A DNA stretch of 64,000 nucleotides, from positions 783,501 to 847,500 of the forward strand of contig JAINUG010000116.1 in NCBI GenBank assembly GCA_029706075.1, in the 5' to 3' direction. The notes below the pieces were generated by a model. It saw only the letters and a program-made list of their open reading frames with translations, was not told the origin of the DNA and did not search any database. Below, piece by piece: positions 11,886 to 23,805 of this stretch (position 1 is its first letter; the number at the start of each line of letters is the position of its first letter). The DNA comes from Aldrovandia affinis. Its lineage: Eukaryota > Chordata > Actinopteri > Notacanthiformes > Halosauridae. The translations under genes were made by a program, and so were the position numbers.

Positions 11886-12381
11886 TCACTCCCACTCTTT
11901 GCGCCGCGCCTGCGGGGTGCTCTGGATCTTGTGCGCCTGGTGGGCCCTGACGATGTCCCGCTGCTCGATGAGGCCCCCGCGTCGGCGCTTGATCACGTTG
12001 GGGCTGACGGGCATGTCGGGGTCCAGCCCCAGCGTCTGGACCTCAAACGACCCGCCCCCCTCCAGGGGGGGAGGCCCGCGGGCCGCGGGGCGCGCAGCCT
12101 GCACAGGGTGTCGAAGCTGGCCGTGCGCACAGCCAGGCTCTCCGGGAGGCCCTGGGGCTCCAGCAGGGTGCAGGAGCGGGACCCCTCCGCCAGGCCAAGG
12201 CGGTGCTTGTGCCAGCTCTCCGACTCCGGAGGCTGCAGGAGGTAGTGCGGCGGTGTGACCCCCCCGAGGCCGCCGCCCACAGCCAGAGGGACCCGCAGTG
12301 CATTGTGGTCCAGCAGGGTATGAGCGCTGACTGAATAGGTGCTCAATTCTAACATCCTGGGACCGGGTCTTCACCATAGTG
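11886..12381 (-). CDS. terminal coding exon of an unidentified vertebrate gene, frame broken
   Basis: A GC-rich exon read on the - strand. A strong acceptor (GTGCCCACAG) gives a first base at 12381; a second possible acceptor (CCTATTCAG) gives 12330. Two reading frames each look protein-like over half of the exon. From about 12355 to 12075 one frame encodes a peptide with SVSAHTLLDHNALRVPL, PHYLLQPPESESWHKH and VRTASFDTLCRL. From about 12050 to the stop at 11886-11888 another frame encodes GSFEVQTLGLDPDMP, IKRRRGGLIEQRDIVRAHQ and ends RRKEWE. The switch falls at C7/G6 homopolymers around 12055-12073 and needs one extra base, so an assembly error or a real indel is likely. The basic C-terminus looks conserved in style, but I cannot name the gene. 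KIAA1614, which lies in the same human 1q25 region as CEP350, is a guess only. Upstream exons are not visible in this window. Confidence 0.6.
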
Positions 12382-12423
12382 CTGTGGGCACAGAGGGGAG
12401 GGGAACAACAGAGAGACATTAAC

Positions 12424-12632
12424 ATTTTAGGCATTTAGCAGATGCTCTTATCCAGAGCGACTTACAGTTTACATTTCTTTACAATCCATTTATACAGCTG
12501 GATATTTTACTGAAGCAATTCTGGTTAAGTACCTTGCTCAAGGGTACAACGGCAGTGTCCCACCTGGGGATTGAACCTGCAACCTTAACGTTACAAGCCC
12601 AGTTCCCTAACCATTATACCACACTGCCGCCT
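12424..12632 (-). mobile_element. SINE-A copy inside the last intron of the - strand gene
   Basis: Reverse-strand copy with tail (GCATTTAGCAGATGCTCTTA), body (TATACAGCTGGATATTTTAC), the box B complement GGGGATTGAACC and head (CCATTATACCACACTGCC). It lies about 40 bases upstream, in gene orientation, of the strong splice acceptor at 12382. Confidence 0.9.
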
Positions 12633-15039
12633 AACAGAGACAGGGTAAATATGTGACAGGAGCGTGTTCTCTTGGTTCCGCGTAACTGTGATATAAACCT
12701 GGCCAGGGCCGCTGAGGAACCCAGCACCCTCGAACCCTCTTGGAAACTGGGTCATTTCAGGACAGAGTTAACTTGATTTAGCATTCGCCGCTATTGATTG
12801 AAGTGCCTTCCTCTGTTATCGGTACCACACTGTGATTGACTTAAATGTAACACTTTGGGTCCACAAGTCAGCCAGCATCTGTTGGCAAATGGCCTTTAAA
12901 GAGCAAAGAGGGCAGAATATTAATACCATCTGCGCCGAATTAGAGAAAATGCAGCAGAAACCACCTTAACCTGGAGGACCGAGGGAAAGCAAGTTAGTGT
13001 GAGCCGCACACCACTTCAGTTGTGGCACTTTGGGGTTTGATTCATTAGGGCTCGACTTCTGCTTCCTGTTATGTCTGATTTGAAGAACAACAAATCATTT
13101 TCTTATTAATTAAAAGAGTTATCTATTCATGATGGAAACACAAAACCATTTGTCTAATATTTTAGCAGTGATTTATAAGAGTGCGGCAAAGAGCTTCTCG
13201 GCACTTCTTGCGCTCGTGAGATTTTAAATTTGCCTTCAACTTTGACAGCGACAGAGTCGGTTCGGCAGAGAAAATGTCACGTCAATGTCATCATTCACAA
13301 GCGTCTTTTTTTTACAGCACATAATCATAATCACTGTTATTGTTATTGATCAAACCCATGGGGATAGAGAGAATACATTAAGAAGACAAGGCAATGCGAG
13401 ACAAAAAGAATAAACAGAAAAATTCCTCCGCCTTGGAAAGCCGCGATTTATCACACGAATCCTGGACAGTCATTTTAATTCACATCTCATTAAACAACTG
13501 AAACTGGGGCGGCTGATGACGGACCTGGTGAGGGGTATTTTGTTTGTACGTTTACTATATTCAACATGGTCCAGATCCCAGACCGGTCTCTCATATTATA
13601 CGCTAACCTGGCAACAGCTTCACGCAACAAAATCAGCGCAGAATTCGTTCACCCTGCGCTCCTGATTACCAAGTGCCCCCCCCCTCTCCAACAGCAAGAA
13701 AACAAAAAAATCACATCATTCTGTAATTTCAACTGCCCCCTCTCCTTCTCCCACAAAAGGGGTGACGTTTGCCCAACCAAAAGGCCACGTCAACAGAGAT
13801 TGTTAAAGACACAATTGTGTGCGAAGTGGTTAAACTCAGCCCTCACAATTCAATTGGCATTCATCTGAAATTGCAATTTACTCCAGTGGTCTTTTCTTAT
13901 ACATTGCTTTGTTTATTCAATGTTAACACTGCTCATATTTTCTGCTCATAACACCTCGCCGTATTAATATTTTCGTAATGTGAAATGCGATGGATAACTA
14001 TCTCCCACGTGCGATGTGAGACGGATCCAAAGTGAGTTAGCAATTAGTCTCAACGTCTTTATTGAGGCTGAGGGAATTATACAGGATTATTAGAACTATA
14101 CATTGTTCAGTCCTGAAGACACGTCTGTCCTACACACTACTGCTCCGTAAATCAAGCTGGATTTACGCGTCCCTGGCGTACAAACATTGATCCAAAATCG
14201 CTGGTCAATGTTGTGCATGCACTGTTGCATCTCGCGCCATTAATTAGCCTTGTCTCGTCGTGTGTCTGAAGGGCTCCGGTGCTAATCCTCTCATGTATTT
14301 AGCGCGCGGGTCACTTCTGCGCCTTTGTCTCCGAAACCCAGGAGAGCTAATGAGGGGCAGCCTGGTGACGCCAGCGCGGGATTGCGTCGGAAGGAGCAGG
14401 ATTAATTGCAGCTGCGTCGTAATGAGTGTAAACTTCCAGCTTCCAGCAGAGTCAGAAAACGAACACCCGCCAACGCCAAGATTCCCTCAAGGGCCGTAAT
14501 TAGGCTCTTTAACTTGCAATGGCGCAAGGCTGAATGAAAGTGAAGAAAGTACTATGTATATTTGCACAAACAAGAGCCGATTGAGGTTTCTGGCGCCGGG
14601 AATTCAGTAAGAGGCATCCTTTGATCGTACCCAATAATGAATCCATTTGCTAATTATTTTCTGAAACCCAGCTCTGTGATACAGTGCCAGTTAAACTGTC
14701 CCTGAGGAGAAGTAGTTGCACGAGACAACGCTGAACAGCAGTGCCTAAAATGCAATGCCTAAAATGCAATGCCTGTGTACACTACAGTACAATACAATTG
14801 TTGATTCGTTATGAAAATCAAAAGGTAAGTCAAGAAAATTGAAGCTCGCCTTCAGGAAAAATCGGACAGGTTGGCAGTGCTGTGTTTATCTCTTGCATTG
14901 TGGGTAAATACATTCATCTGAGACCTGCAAGGGCACAGTCCCTCATCCATGTGTGCTTGTGTGCTGGTCTTCATTTCATCTTTAATTGTTCTGCAATGGC
15001 CGCATGTGCTATTGCGGGTTACATGGCCCCCGGGAGTCC
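12633..15039. other. repeat-poor stretch, possible conserved non-coding DNA
   Basis: About 2.4 kb without any of the local repeat families, unlike most of the window. It contains CpG-bearing blocks (about 14220-14470), several TAATTA-type homeodomain cores and no convincing exon. It lies in the presumed intron of the - strand gene. Regulatory function is inference from the lack of insertions alone. Confidence 0.3.
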
Positions 15040-15200
15040 TATATTAAGTACTGTGCTGTTAATACACCCCAATTTTACACATCTGTGTGCTCTATCCCCC
15101 TCAACATTGGTGGTGGTTGAGGTGAGTTGCTCCTATCATTGTAAAGCACTTTGGGCTCCTTGAAAAGCGCTACTATATAAATACAATGTTCAATTCAATT
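15040..15200 (+). mobile_element. SINE-F 3' fragment
   Basis: Shares GGTGGTGGTTGAGGTGAGTT, TGTAAAGCACTTTGGG and a CTATATAAAT end with the fuller copy at 24705-25106. The head is missing. Confidence 0.75.
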
Positions 15201-15344
15201 CCACAGTAAAGTCAACCTACTTCTCTGCTGGGGTGGGACTACATTTGTTTGTTTGGCCACAAAGGGAAGCAGTCAAAAACACAGGGAATCTGGATTACCA
15301 CAAGTTTGGGTGGGGTGAAAGCTAAGACTGAATTAAGAATGAAG

Positions 15345-15668
15345 CCTACCGGGGTCTCTAGTGGTTACAACATTCGACGCTGGCCACTGTGACTGGGGTT
15401 CAATTCCACTGGCTGCACCAGAGTCAGCTCTGGCCGGGAGTTGCACTAGGGGGTGACAATTGGCTGTCTGCCCCAGGGAGGGGGGAGGGAAGCCGACAGG
15501 AAGCTCGCTGCGCACAGGAGTGGCTCTGGAGTACCGGAGTTACGGTCGACAGCCTGGCGAGTGCCGGCTCGGAGGAGACGATACTTCGCCTTTGTCACTG
15601 CCAGCCACAGGGCTATGGCAGCGAACTCACAATACGAGGGGGGGGGATTGACATGAAAAAGAGAGGGT
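15345..15668 (+). mobile_element. SINE-C copy, 3'-truncated
   Basis: The tRNA-Glu-like head and long GC-rich body match the other SINE-C copies, including GAGTCAGCTCTGGCCGGGAG. The element breaks off at GAGAGGGTG before the usual AATTGG tail. Confidence 0.87.
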
Positions 15669-16437
15669 GCTGGGAGAGCCAGTGAGAGGAGAGCAATAAA
15701 ACCACAGCAGCTTCTGCAGCTGCAAGACCAACGTCAATACACCAGCACCTTTTTCAAAGCGACTTATAAGTGCATTCAAAATGGCAAAAAATAATCACAG
15801 CTAGAGCCAACGATCAGCACAGCAACAATACCACAGATGCCATCATAGACGGATATGCCCCACACCTACAAAGCGGGGTCGAGATCTGAAATCACCTCTT
15901 TATAAATCACCTGGAGAGCTGGGGAGGGGACATGAAAGGGCCCAAAAACACAAAACAAAAAAAAACACTCATATGCATACTTTACAAAAAAGTGTGATCA
16001 AGAACGGTTTATTGAATTCATCTGCGGTTGGGAGCCAAACAGCTGCACGTTGGGCACCTCTGATATCCACCTGGCACTGTGTCCCCATCACTCACATCCA
16101 ATCGTATCAAAGCAACTGACAACCTCACCGGCTGCACGACGCTAAAAAGCATCAGGAAACGTAATTGGGAATGGATTTGACAAAACCGTGCATTCCGTGC
16201 CTTTACGCTCTTCACAAGACTTTAAATCAAAAACCCCGGGGGACGAGTATCGTGGACTAAAAGGAGAGCGAGCTTGCGAGGTGAATAACCTCCCTGAGCA
16301 CCTGCTGCCTGCGACGCTTTGCTGATTAACCACCGTGTCTCTCCCTCCTCTCCCCTCTCCCCCTCTCTCACTGTCCCCTATCCCCCTCTCCCCCTCTCCC
16401 ACTGTCTCCTCTCCCCTCTCTTTTGAATAATTCTTTT
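15669..16437. other. intergenic with a pyrimidine-rich tract
   Basis: No gene recognised. A CTCTCCCC-rich low-complexity tract covers about 16340-16425. Confidence 0.5.
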
Positions 16438-16562
16438 ATTGGTCCAGGAAGCGAGCTAATTAGTGAAATCAGGTGGTGTAGTGCGTGGTTGGAGCAAATA
16501 GCTGCAGAAACTGCGGACCTTGAGTCCTGGATTTGAATATCCCTGGTATAATAGATTGCTGG
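16438..16562. mobile_element. half copy of a hairpin MITE (same family as 57830)
   Basis: Contains GGTCCAGGAAGCGAGCTAAT, AATCAGGTGGTGTAGTGCGT and a terminus GGATTTGAATATCCCTGG. These match the right half of the complete hairpin element at 57830-58046. The left arm is absent. Confidence 0.8.
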
Positions 16563-17366
16563 ATAGAGGGCCAGGAGGTAGACCAATTAACACCTGGTCT
16601 GATCGCTGCCCAAGGAACCACCTTCAAAGGTAAACACGTTAATTCATTTGTCTCCTGTAGTTCTAGGGTCAAAGCATAAATTGAGGGTCTAGCTTTGTGT
16701 GTTTCTCTGTTGTATCTGTGTGCAATAAATTGATAGTCCTTTTATTTCTGTGTTGGTAGCGGTCTTTTCTGATGTAATACCTGAGGATCTAAGTAGGAAA
16801 TAATGCAGAGTTAATGGGTCTGTTTTGTGGATATTACTATTTTGTTCTTACAGCCCCATCTGTCTTCCCTTATCCTGGGTAGCACCCAAACCTCTAGTTT
16901 TTTCTAATACAATTTCTGGAGCCCAGTTTACCAGTGGGAACACAAAACAAATTACACAATGACATGGACCTTTATCTGGGCATGACTTACACATAAAGTC
17001 TAGCAGCAAACAAACAGAAAATATAGCACCCTGATACCCTGACACGGAGTCTGTGGAAAAACTAATTGCGTTTCCTGCACCTCGATCCGTGTGGCACAGA
17101 GTGACCTCAGGACACCTGCTTGCATCATCTGGCCAAGCACATCTCCCCTGTTAGTCTGGCAATGCTGCAGACTCTGGGTCAGACCTTGGAAATGAAAAAG
17201 CCTCCCACATTACATTCCGGTACGTTTCTACATCTCTCCACGTAATGAAAAGGAACATGTTCACCGCTGGCCACCTGAGGGGATGAGGCTGCTTGCTTAC
17301 TACCAGGTGTACAAGAAAACAACACAGAGCAAAGGGAAGTAACTCTGTCGGAACAGTGAAGTTTGA
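16563..17366. other. intergenic, nothing recognised
   Basis: No gene, repeat or structural signal seen. Confidence 0.4.
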
Positions 17367-17430
17367 ATAAAAACCTTTTTGTAAGTCGCTCTGGATGAGA
17401 GCGTCTGTTGAATGCCTAAAATGTCAATGA
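17367..17430 (+). mobile_element. solitary SINE-A/L2 tail
   Basis: Only GTAAGTCGCTCTGGATGAGA and the following CTAAAATGTCAATG part of the shared SINE-A/L2 tail are present. Confidence 0.75.
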
Positions 17431-17868
17431 AAATGGTCTGCTCCCCGAATTCCAGCAGCCTTGACAGTCGAATGCCCTTGTTTAAAGTTCAGCACTCTGA
17501 ATACTGAACACAAGTGGTATTATGCATTAAAACCCAGCACTTATCCTACATGTAAAATATATTTATTTGATTTAATTTAATAATTACTCCACAGGATACC
17601 AATGATCAATTAAATCACAGAATTTGTTGATAGGCAGAGCAGTCTGGTGGATCGACCCTAATCAAAATATACAACTCATATTTTTGTGTTTTGGGTCACT
17701 TACTACCACAAGATATCTTTTCAAGGTCGCCATTGATATGCCCCTCTCATGTTGAGAATCGTGGTGGTACCAAACACCAATAGGGCTTGGGGAAGACAAT
17801 TTGGTTTATACAGAGATGTTGGTTGAGCGGATATTTGGAGATTTGCTTTCAATCTAGTGAGCCACGGC
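17431..17868. other. intergenic, nothing recognised
   Basis: No gene or repeat signal seen. Confidence 0.4.
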
Positions 17869-18092
17869 TGGCAGTGTAGTGTAATGGTTAGGGAACTGGG
17901 CTTGTAACTCAGGGGTTGCTGGTTCAATCCCCAGGTGGGGCACTGCTGTTGTACCCTTGAGGAAGGTACTTAACCTGAATTGCTTCAGTAAAAATATCCA
18001 GCTGTATAAATTGATTGTATGTAAAGAAATGTAAACTGTGTAAGTCGCTCTGGATAAGAGTGTCTGCTAAATGCTTAAAATGTAAATGTAAA
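17869..18092 (+). mobile_element. SINE-A copy, full length
   Basis: A well-preserved copy: head TAGTGTAATGGTTAGGGAAC, box B GGTTCAATCCCC, body and a complete CTCTGGATAAGAGTGTCTGC tail. Confidence 0.9.
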
Positions 18093-19142
18093 AATGCCAT
18101 AATTATTTTCTCCATGATCCATAATTTCCAACTCATCGGTAGAACCCTGAAATTGTGGTGTGTGACACAGGCTCATAAGCTTGGTGTGCTGATCTGAATG
18201 GACTCCACTGGCTGCCAAAGCTACATAACTAAGTGCCCTGGTTTAATTCACAGAGCAATAAACCTGACAATGATGGCACCATTCAAGTTTATGAGCATTT
18301 AGGTTAGGCTGGGCCACATTCTGTTTGCCTGCGCAGGATGACCAAAATGCACTTCCCCAACATCTCAGAAGCTAATGTTGTCACACATCAAAAAGCAAAG
18401 GATTCTGAGCGAAAATGCGACAAAAAAGACAAAAAACAGATAGGAGCAAACAAAATGATACTGACGCAATGGGACATGATTCATTCTAACTTAATGTCCA
18501 TAACCATGTGATTCAGTGCTTGAATGACATAGGTTCGGAGGGAAAAAATGACAGTGTGGCGGCTGCACCCTGTGGTGGGCCCTCATACAGACATATTATT
18601 AAATGCTACATTAATTAAGACACCCTGCAGCTCGCCAACCCCTAAACATTTCCCCAACACATCACCTGCCACTCAGCTTACAGCATGACGTCATTTCCCT
18701 CCCCAAGTTTCCCCATCCTTACCCCTTTCACCTATTGTTTCTTTCCCTCTGGGCACCACCTGCTCTCAACAACATCCTCCTTCACCTGTGGCTACTGTTT
18801 ATCATTACTGTAAGTATGACATCACTGTAGTTAATAAATACTGTCCATCATATTTCTGGAGCAACTGGAGATATTATTCACATTAACAGATGAAAGAAGA
18901 CATTGTGTGTACTCCACTGGTTTCCTGGTAAATGAAAATGTGAAAGCAAAATAAAACACTATGCCAAGGGAATATTTAGTCTATTGCCATTTAGCAGGCA
19001 TGTAGTAAGCTTCTTGGCATTTGCAAGCAATCTCATTGCAAAGGATGGAATACAAAAACACAGGATTGTAACAATTTCATTACTGTCTCAAATGTCAGTC
19101 TTTTTTCTGGTTCTGTTCTTTACAGCTTTCATCAGGTATGGC
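18093..19142. other. intergenic, nothing recognised
   Basis: No gene signal; some purine-rich and pyrimidine-rich stretches only. Confidence 0.4.
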
Positions 19143-19352
19143 CTTTAGAGCAGGGTTACTCAAATCACGGTCCTTGTGGGCCGAGCGCTGCTGTTTTTCC
19201 ACCCTCCCTTTACCTGGGAGTCAGGTGTGAAGACACTCTGGCCAATCACTTGCATTCATTGTTCAATTAACTACCTGAGAGAGAGAGAGAGGGAAAACCA
19301 GGACCGGATTTGGATTCGTGGGCCAGATTTGAGGAACCCTGGCTTAGAGAAA
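19143..19352. mobile_element. hairpin MITE with hAT-like termini
   Basis: The left end GCAGGGTTACTCAAAT and the complement of the right end (CCAGGGTTCCTCAAAT) form inverted repeats that continue imperfectly inward. TTAGAG occurs on both outer flanks, consistent with an eroded target duplication. An internal GAGAGA run lies at about 19277-19292. Confidence 0.75.
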
Positions 19353-21629
19353 GTCCATGCCGTGACTTGCAGGGTAAGGAGTATATTTCCAGCTACGGTA
19401 TTTCTGCCATTTGACAACAGGATTAGATCTAAACCTTTCCTATAAAAAGCCAGCTATGTTTGAGGATCAAATGTATCCCCCAAAATCTATAAAAATACAT
19501 TCATCATCAGGTTGGTTATAAATGATAAATATTGCATAGTGTTGAAATGATATATTTTTTTGAGAATATAGTTTGATAGGAGGTTACTTTGATCTACGAT
19601 GACCCGGTTTGAAAGAGCAGACGCTAGGTGTTCTCTCCTGCAGCAGTACAGAGCCTCAATCAGGCACACAGACATCAAAAAATCCATGATGACATCAAAG
19701 CAAAAAACTTGAATATTCAAATATGTATATATTCATAGGATTGTGTTGTCATAGGGCAGGGTTTTTCATTTAACTGTTTTGTTCATTTTTATCATGAATG
19801 ATTTACAGGGGAACTCCACCAAAATATGTCTGGGCTCTTCCCACAAAAGTAGTTTCAATACTTTCATTGTTGTTGGAAATCAATGACAATAACCTCAAGC
19901 CACCACTCAGAATCCAGCACACAGCGTTAGCGTTGGGTTCTTATTAAATCACTATGCTAATCTCTCCGCTGCCTATAAAACTCCAGTATAGTATCTGGCT
20001 CTAGAACAATTGATTTGAACAAATACAAATCCATTTTCATTACTTTTTAGCTTCAAATGCGGTACGCACAATACGCCCCTTCATGGTTTTCGTTTTTTTA
20101 AAAAGTTATTGGCTGTGAGCTCTACATTCAGTGGATGAGACACTGCGCTGTTTGAATGGAACACTGATGCAAGTCAATTAAGACGAAATAATTAAGACTG
20201 TAGAAAGTTAATTACGTATAGCAGGGCAATTTCTGTTAATTGAGTGGAATAAAGGCCAGACCTGAATGAGTGAGTCATGCAGAGGAATTCAAAAATGACA
20301 ATAGGAAAAGGCTGTAGTGTTGGAGCATTATGTTATCAATATTTATTTAGTATCATAAGTGTAGGTTTTCAATTTTATTGTACTTTTTCTTCCAATTTTG
20401 GACAACCCAACAGTATCTGTAGGCCTGTCCCAGCCTTGGGGGAAAGTACAGCCTGATACGCCTGTCCTCTGAAGCGTGTCTCCAGGTTTCTCTGGGCAGT
20501 CCATCAGCTGAGCTGCGAAAGTCGTCGTGTTAGAGGGCTATGTGGCTATGAGGACTTAATGTGCAGCTAGCACAGACACCTAACTGGCCACAGCAGTCCC
20601 TCGATGAGCGTCAATGGGAACCCTTCCTCCCTGGTGTGTCGTAGCGGTACTACTTTATGTGTAGTGATACATGACACGCAGAGTAGTTATACTCACGTCA
20701 CATTTACGTGGGCAGTAGAGCGGGAGATAACAAGCTGCTATCTGTTACCTGAAGACGCTCTTAAACAAGGTACCCTCTGTATGCACAATTATCTTAATGA
20801 ATCAGTTATCTTTACGAATGCCTCGGTCTCCCATCTTGACTAACGACACACCTGTGTGTCACCCCTTGGGACTCCCAAGCCACTGAGTTGTGCAGTTTCA
20901 AACATTCATAGGAAAACACAAACAATCTTAACGTCTTATTATTAAGAGTGGAAATAAGGATTGAGCTTGTGACATGATGGACAGATGGCTCACTGTAGTC
21001 AAAGTACTTCTTGCTATTTGTATGGGTATGTCTCAATGGACATCTGATGGAAAATTCAGTTGCTTTCACTTTTTTTCACTTGTGGTAATGGAAGTTTTTG
21101 CTAAACTCGGCTGGTAAGATTATTTTTACAAAATCTTACTGTTCAAATATGCAGAGCATATTATCAATCCTACACATTAATTGTTGTAATCTTTCATTTG
21201 CTGGTGTAAAATTCTGCAGCAGCCTTTAATTTGCATGTGGTGGGATTTATTTCGTAAAGATAATTCAAGTGGGAGCCTGAAATTGTTCCAAAGCAGCATT
21301 AAAATAAATATAGACATAAGTCTACATGTTGAACATAGTCATGCAGTCGTGTCTCATTCCTTTTCCCCCCGAGTGAAGAAATCTGAGCGAAGAAGAAGTC
21401 TTTTGCTGCCAATTAAAATGAGCTTAAAGTATCATGTATATATATTTTTATGAATCTTTACAGAGTGAACCAGTTTTACAATATTTTATTGAACAAAACA
21501 TTGAATCAAGTTGAATATTCTTTTCACCATTCAAGCCACACAACTATTTTGGTTGCATTTTGATGAATGCTTTTATATTTCGGTGATCTAAATAGGAAAG
21601 TAATACAATATCTTCCTCAAGAGACTCAA
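19353..21629. other. intergenic, nothing recognised
   Basis: About 2.3 kb of AT-rich sequence. Open frames such as 20604-20843 and 20812-21069 lack domain similarity and splice context. Confidence 0.4.
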
Positions 21630-22112
21630 AACCACTGAATTCTGTACATCTAGCTAATTGTCATCAGCACTGCCTACTTGTTCAACACTTTAAACCCCTA
21701 CATACTCCATTTAATAAAAAAAATAAATAATTTACTAACCTTTTCCTTCCCAGTGTTACAGGTATGGTACACAGCTGCCTGCAATGATGTCTATCGCTGT
21801 ATTACTGCACTGAACTCTTGCGCAAACTATGATTGTTCCTACCATGTATTTATGCACATGTATTTAACAAATTATTTTGTTACCTTATATTTTTTATTTA
21901 TCTATTCTATTTCTATTTTGTTTACAAAGTGTGCTATTTCTGTGTGTATTCTGATGCTGCGAAGTTGAGGGGCCTGGCCCAAGATTTTTACTCTGGTGTA
22001 CGTAGTATCACAGATGTAACAATAAAGAAATCTGAATCTGAAATCTGAATCTGAATCTTGTAAGTCGCTCTGGATAAGAGCATCTGCTAAATGCTTAAAA
22101 TGTAACGCAATA
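21630..22112 (+). mobile_element. L2-clade LINE 3' UTR interrupted by a second element
   Basis: Parallels the LINE end at 6780-7050: CTGAATTCTGTACATCTAGC, TTACAGGTATGGTACACAGC, then CTATGATTGTTCCTACCATG. Between TATGCACATG (about 21859) and CTTGTAAGTCGCTCTGGATA (about 22056) sits about 195 bp absent from the other copies. That insert ends in AATAAAGAAATCTGAATCTG and an ATCTGA-type tail, so it looks like a retroposon end inserted in the LINE. Confidence 0.8.
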
Positions 22113-23544
22113 TGGCTCAACATGTTGGACTCTTGAGGCTGCTCCGGTAATTCAGGCAGATTTTTCCAGGGCGGGAGGCGGATATCTGAAGATTTTAATT
22201 GGCATGTTTCAGGCTTTTATTTTCTTTTTTTAGCATATTATCAGTGGACGGAATGAATTTACCATCAAAATAGATTTTAGGGTGAACTTCCTCTTTACAA
22301 ATACTGCAAATGAAATACTCTCTCTCTCTCTCTTTCAGTACAGAGACATCGACAGATGAACACGATACTAAAGTATTTGAGAGTGAAGACAATACAGCCC
22401 TGAACAACAGGCCTTCCGTGAAGGACACCACCACTTTGTTCCTCTGCTTCCAGAACATTCCTTACTGCCTACAGAGAGAAGAGAAACCATCGATGGAAGG
22501 GAAGAGGCGACATGGCCGTACTGGATTACTTTGTGAAAATGTCAGTAAATAAGCCAAAGAAACAGTGCTCCTTTAAAAGAAAAATGATCCCTTCACTATG
22601 AGCTAAATAGACACAGAGAACAATTAATTAAACGTAATGAATGTGACAAGTACAAAAAGCATAACCGCAATAATAAGACAAATGCATTTGAGCGATGGAA
22701 AATTAATATTTTGTATGGTTCAGTTCCCAGCTGAAGAATGCTTTGTTGACACCTATATTTCTGTGTAGCACAGTTATGTGACCGCGGACTAAAACACTGC
22801 ACAATGTGACATAAAGAACAACATTGTGTTTCAGGCACATGTGGTCACACATACATGTATGCTCCTCCAAACTGACGTAAAGAAAATAGTGGTCAACACA
22901 AACAGTCCAAAAATATGCATGGACAACATTTATATGACATTGATGTATCACTGTATTAACCTGGAATGCATTCTGTCTTAACAACACAATTACCAAACTT
23001 CATACAAATTGAGGTGCACGGCATGCAGTTCTGCATATATAATTCACTTAGAAATGTACAATATTCATATTTAGTTGACCACAGGGCGAAGACAGTAGAG
23101 CTGAGGTACTTTATACTCTACACGGTTTTTAGTTTCATTGTTGAGATGAATAACAAAAGGCTTTGTTGTAGTTTGCCAAATGGATTTCTGTCTTATTGCA
23201 TTTCCCATCAGGCAAGAATGTTGACAAAGGTAATAAGAGCAATTACTGTATATCATTAAGTCAATAGCCCAAATGGGGGAAACTCGTCATCATTCAAATT
23301 TCATAACAGATGGCATAACTCGATTCTCAGCTTGAGAGAAGGTTCCAAAGACAGAGCATTCAAATCAAAAACATACACATCCTTAAACTTAATTTCACAG
23401 GGTAAGATGGTCTTGCATTTAGCTATGTTGAATGTCATCTGCCAAGTTTCTGCCAATTTTTATTTATTTGTTTAAATCATCTTGGAATATTTTAGCAGAT
23501 TTCAAACTGTTCGCTAAACCCCCATGTTTTGTATCAGCTGCAAA
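22113..23544. other. intergenic, nothing recognised
   Basis: A (CT)n run lies at about 22318-22336. An 80-codon + strand frame at 22310-22552 follows it without a recognisable domain, so I do not call it a gene. Confidence 0.4.
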
Positions 23545-23805
23545 TTGCTACTAACATCCCTATCAAGATCCTTTATATAAATAAGGAGAGCAGAGGTCCC
23601 AGCACCGATCCCTGCAGGACTCCACTGCCCACAGACCTAGGTCAGATATGATCCCTCTTACAGTTACTCTTTGTATTCTACCTTGCAGCCAATTCTGAAA
23701 CCACTCTGAAATACCTACCGAATTCATTTTGAGCCTCTCGTGTGGTGATGGCTTGTAATTGCAGTTCTCTTCTGTTAATGAGTTCTGATTTGTTAAGAAT
23801 TTCAA
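23545..23805 (-). pseudogene. CR1/Rex1-like LINE reverse transcriptase fragment
   Basis: On the - strand one frame gives SVGISEWFQNWLQGRIQRVT, the region before the reverse transcriptase catalytic motif. A second frame gives SGVLQGSVLGPLLSLFI, the diagnostic LINE 'QGSVLGPLL' block. The two are out of frame with each other and the second meets a stop at once, so this is a decayed fragment. The catalytic YADD box is not present. Confidence 0.8.

Noticed and set aside
22310-22552. 80-codon + strand frame as a gene
   Set aside because: Begins at a (CT)n microsatellite and has no domain or splice support, though its amino-acid composition is not unreasonable.
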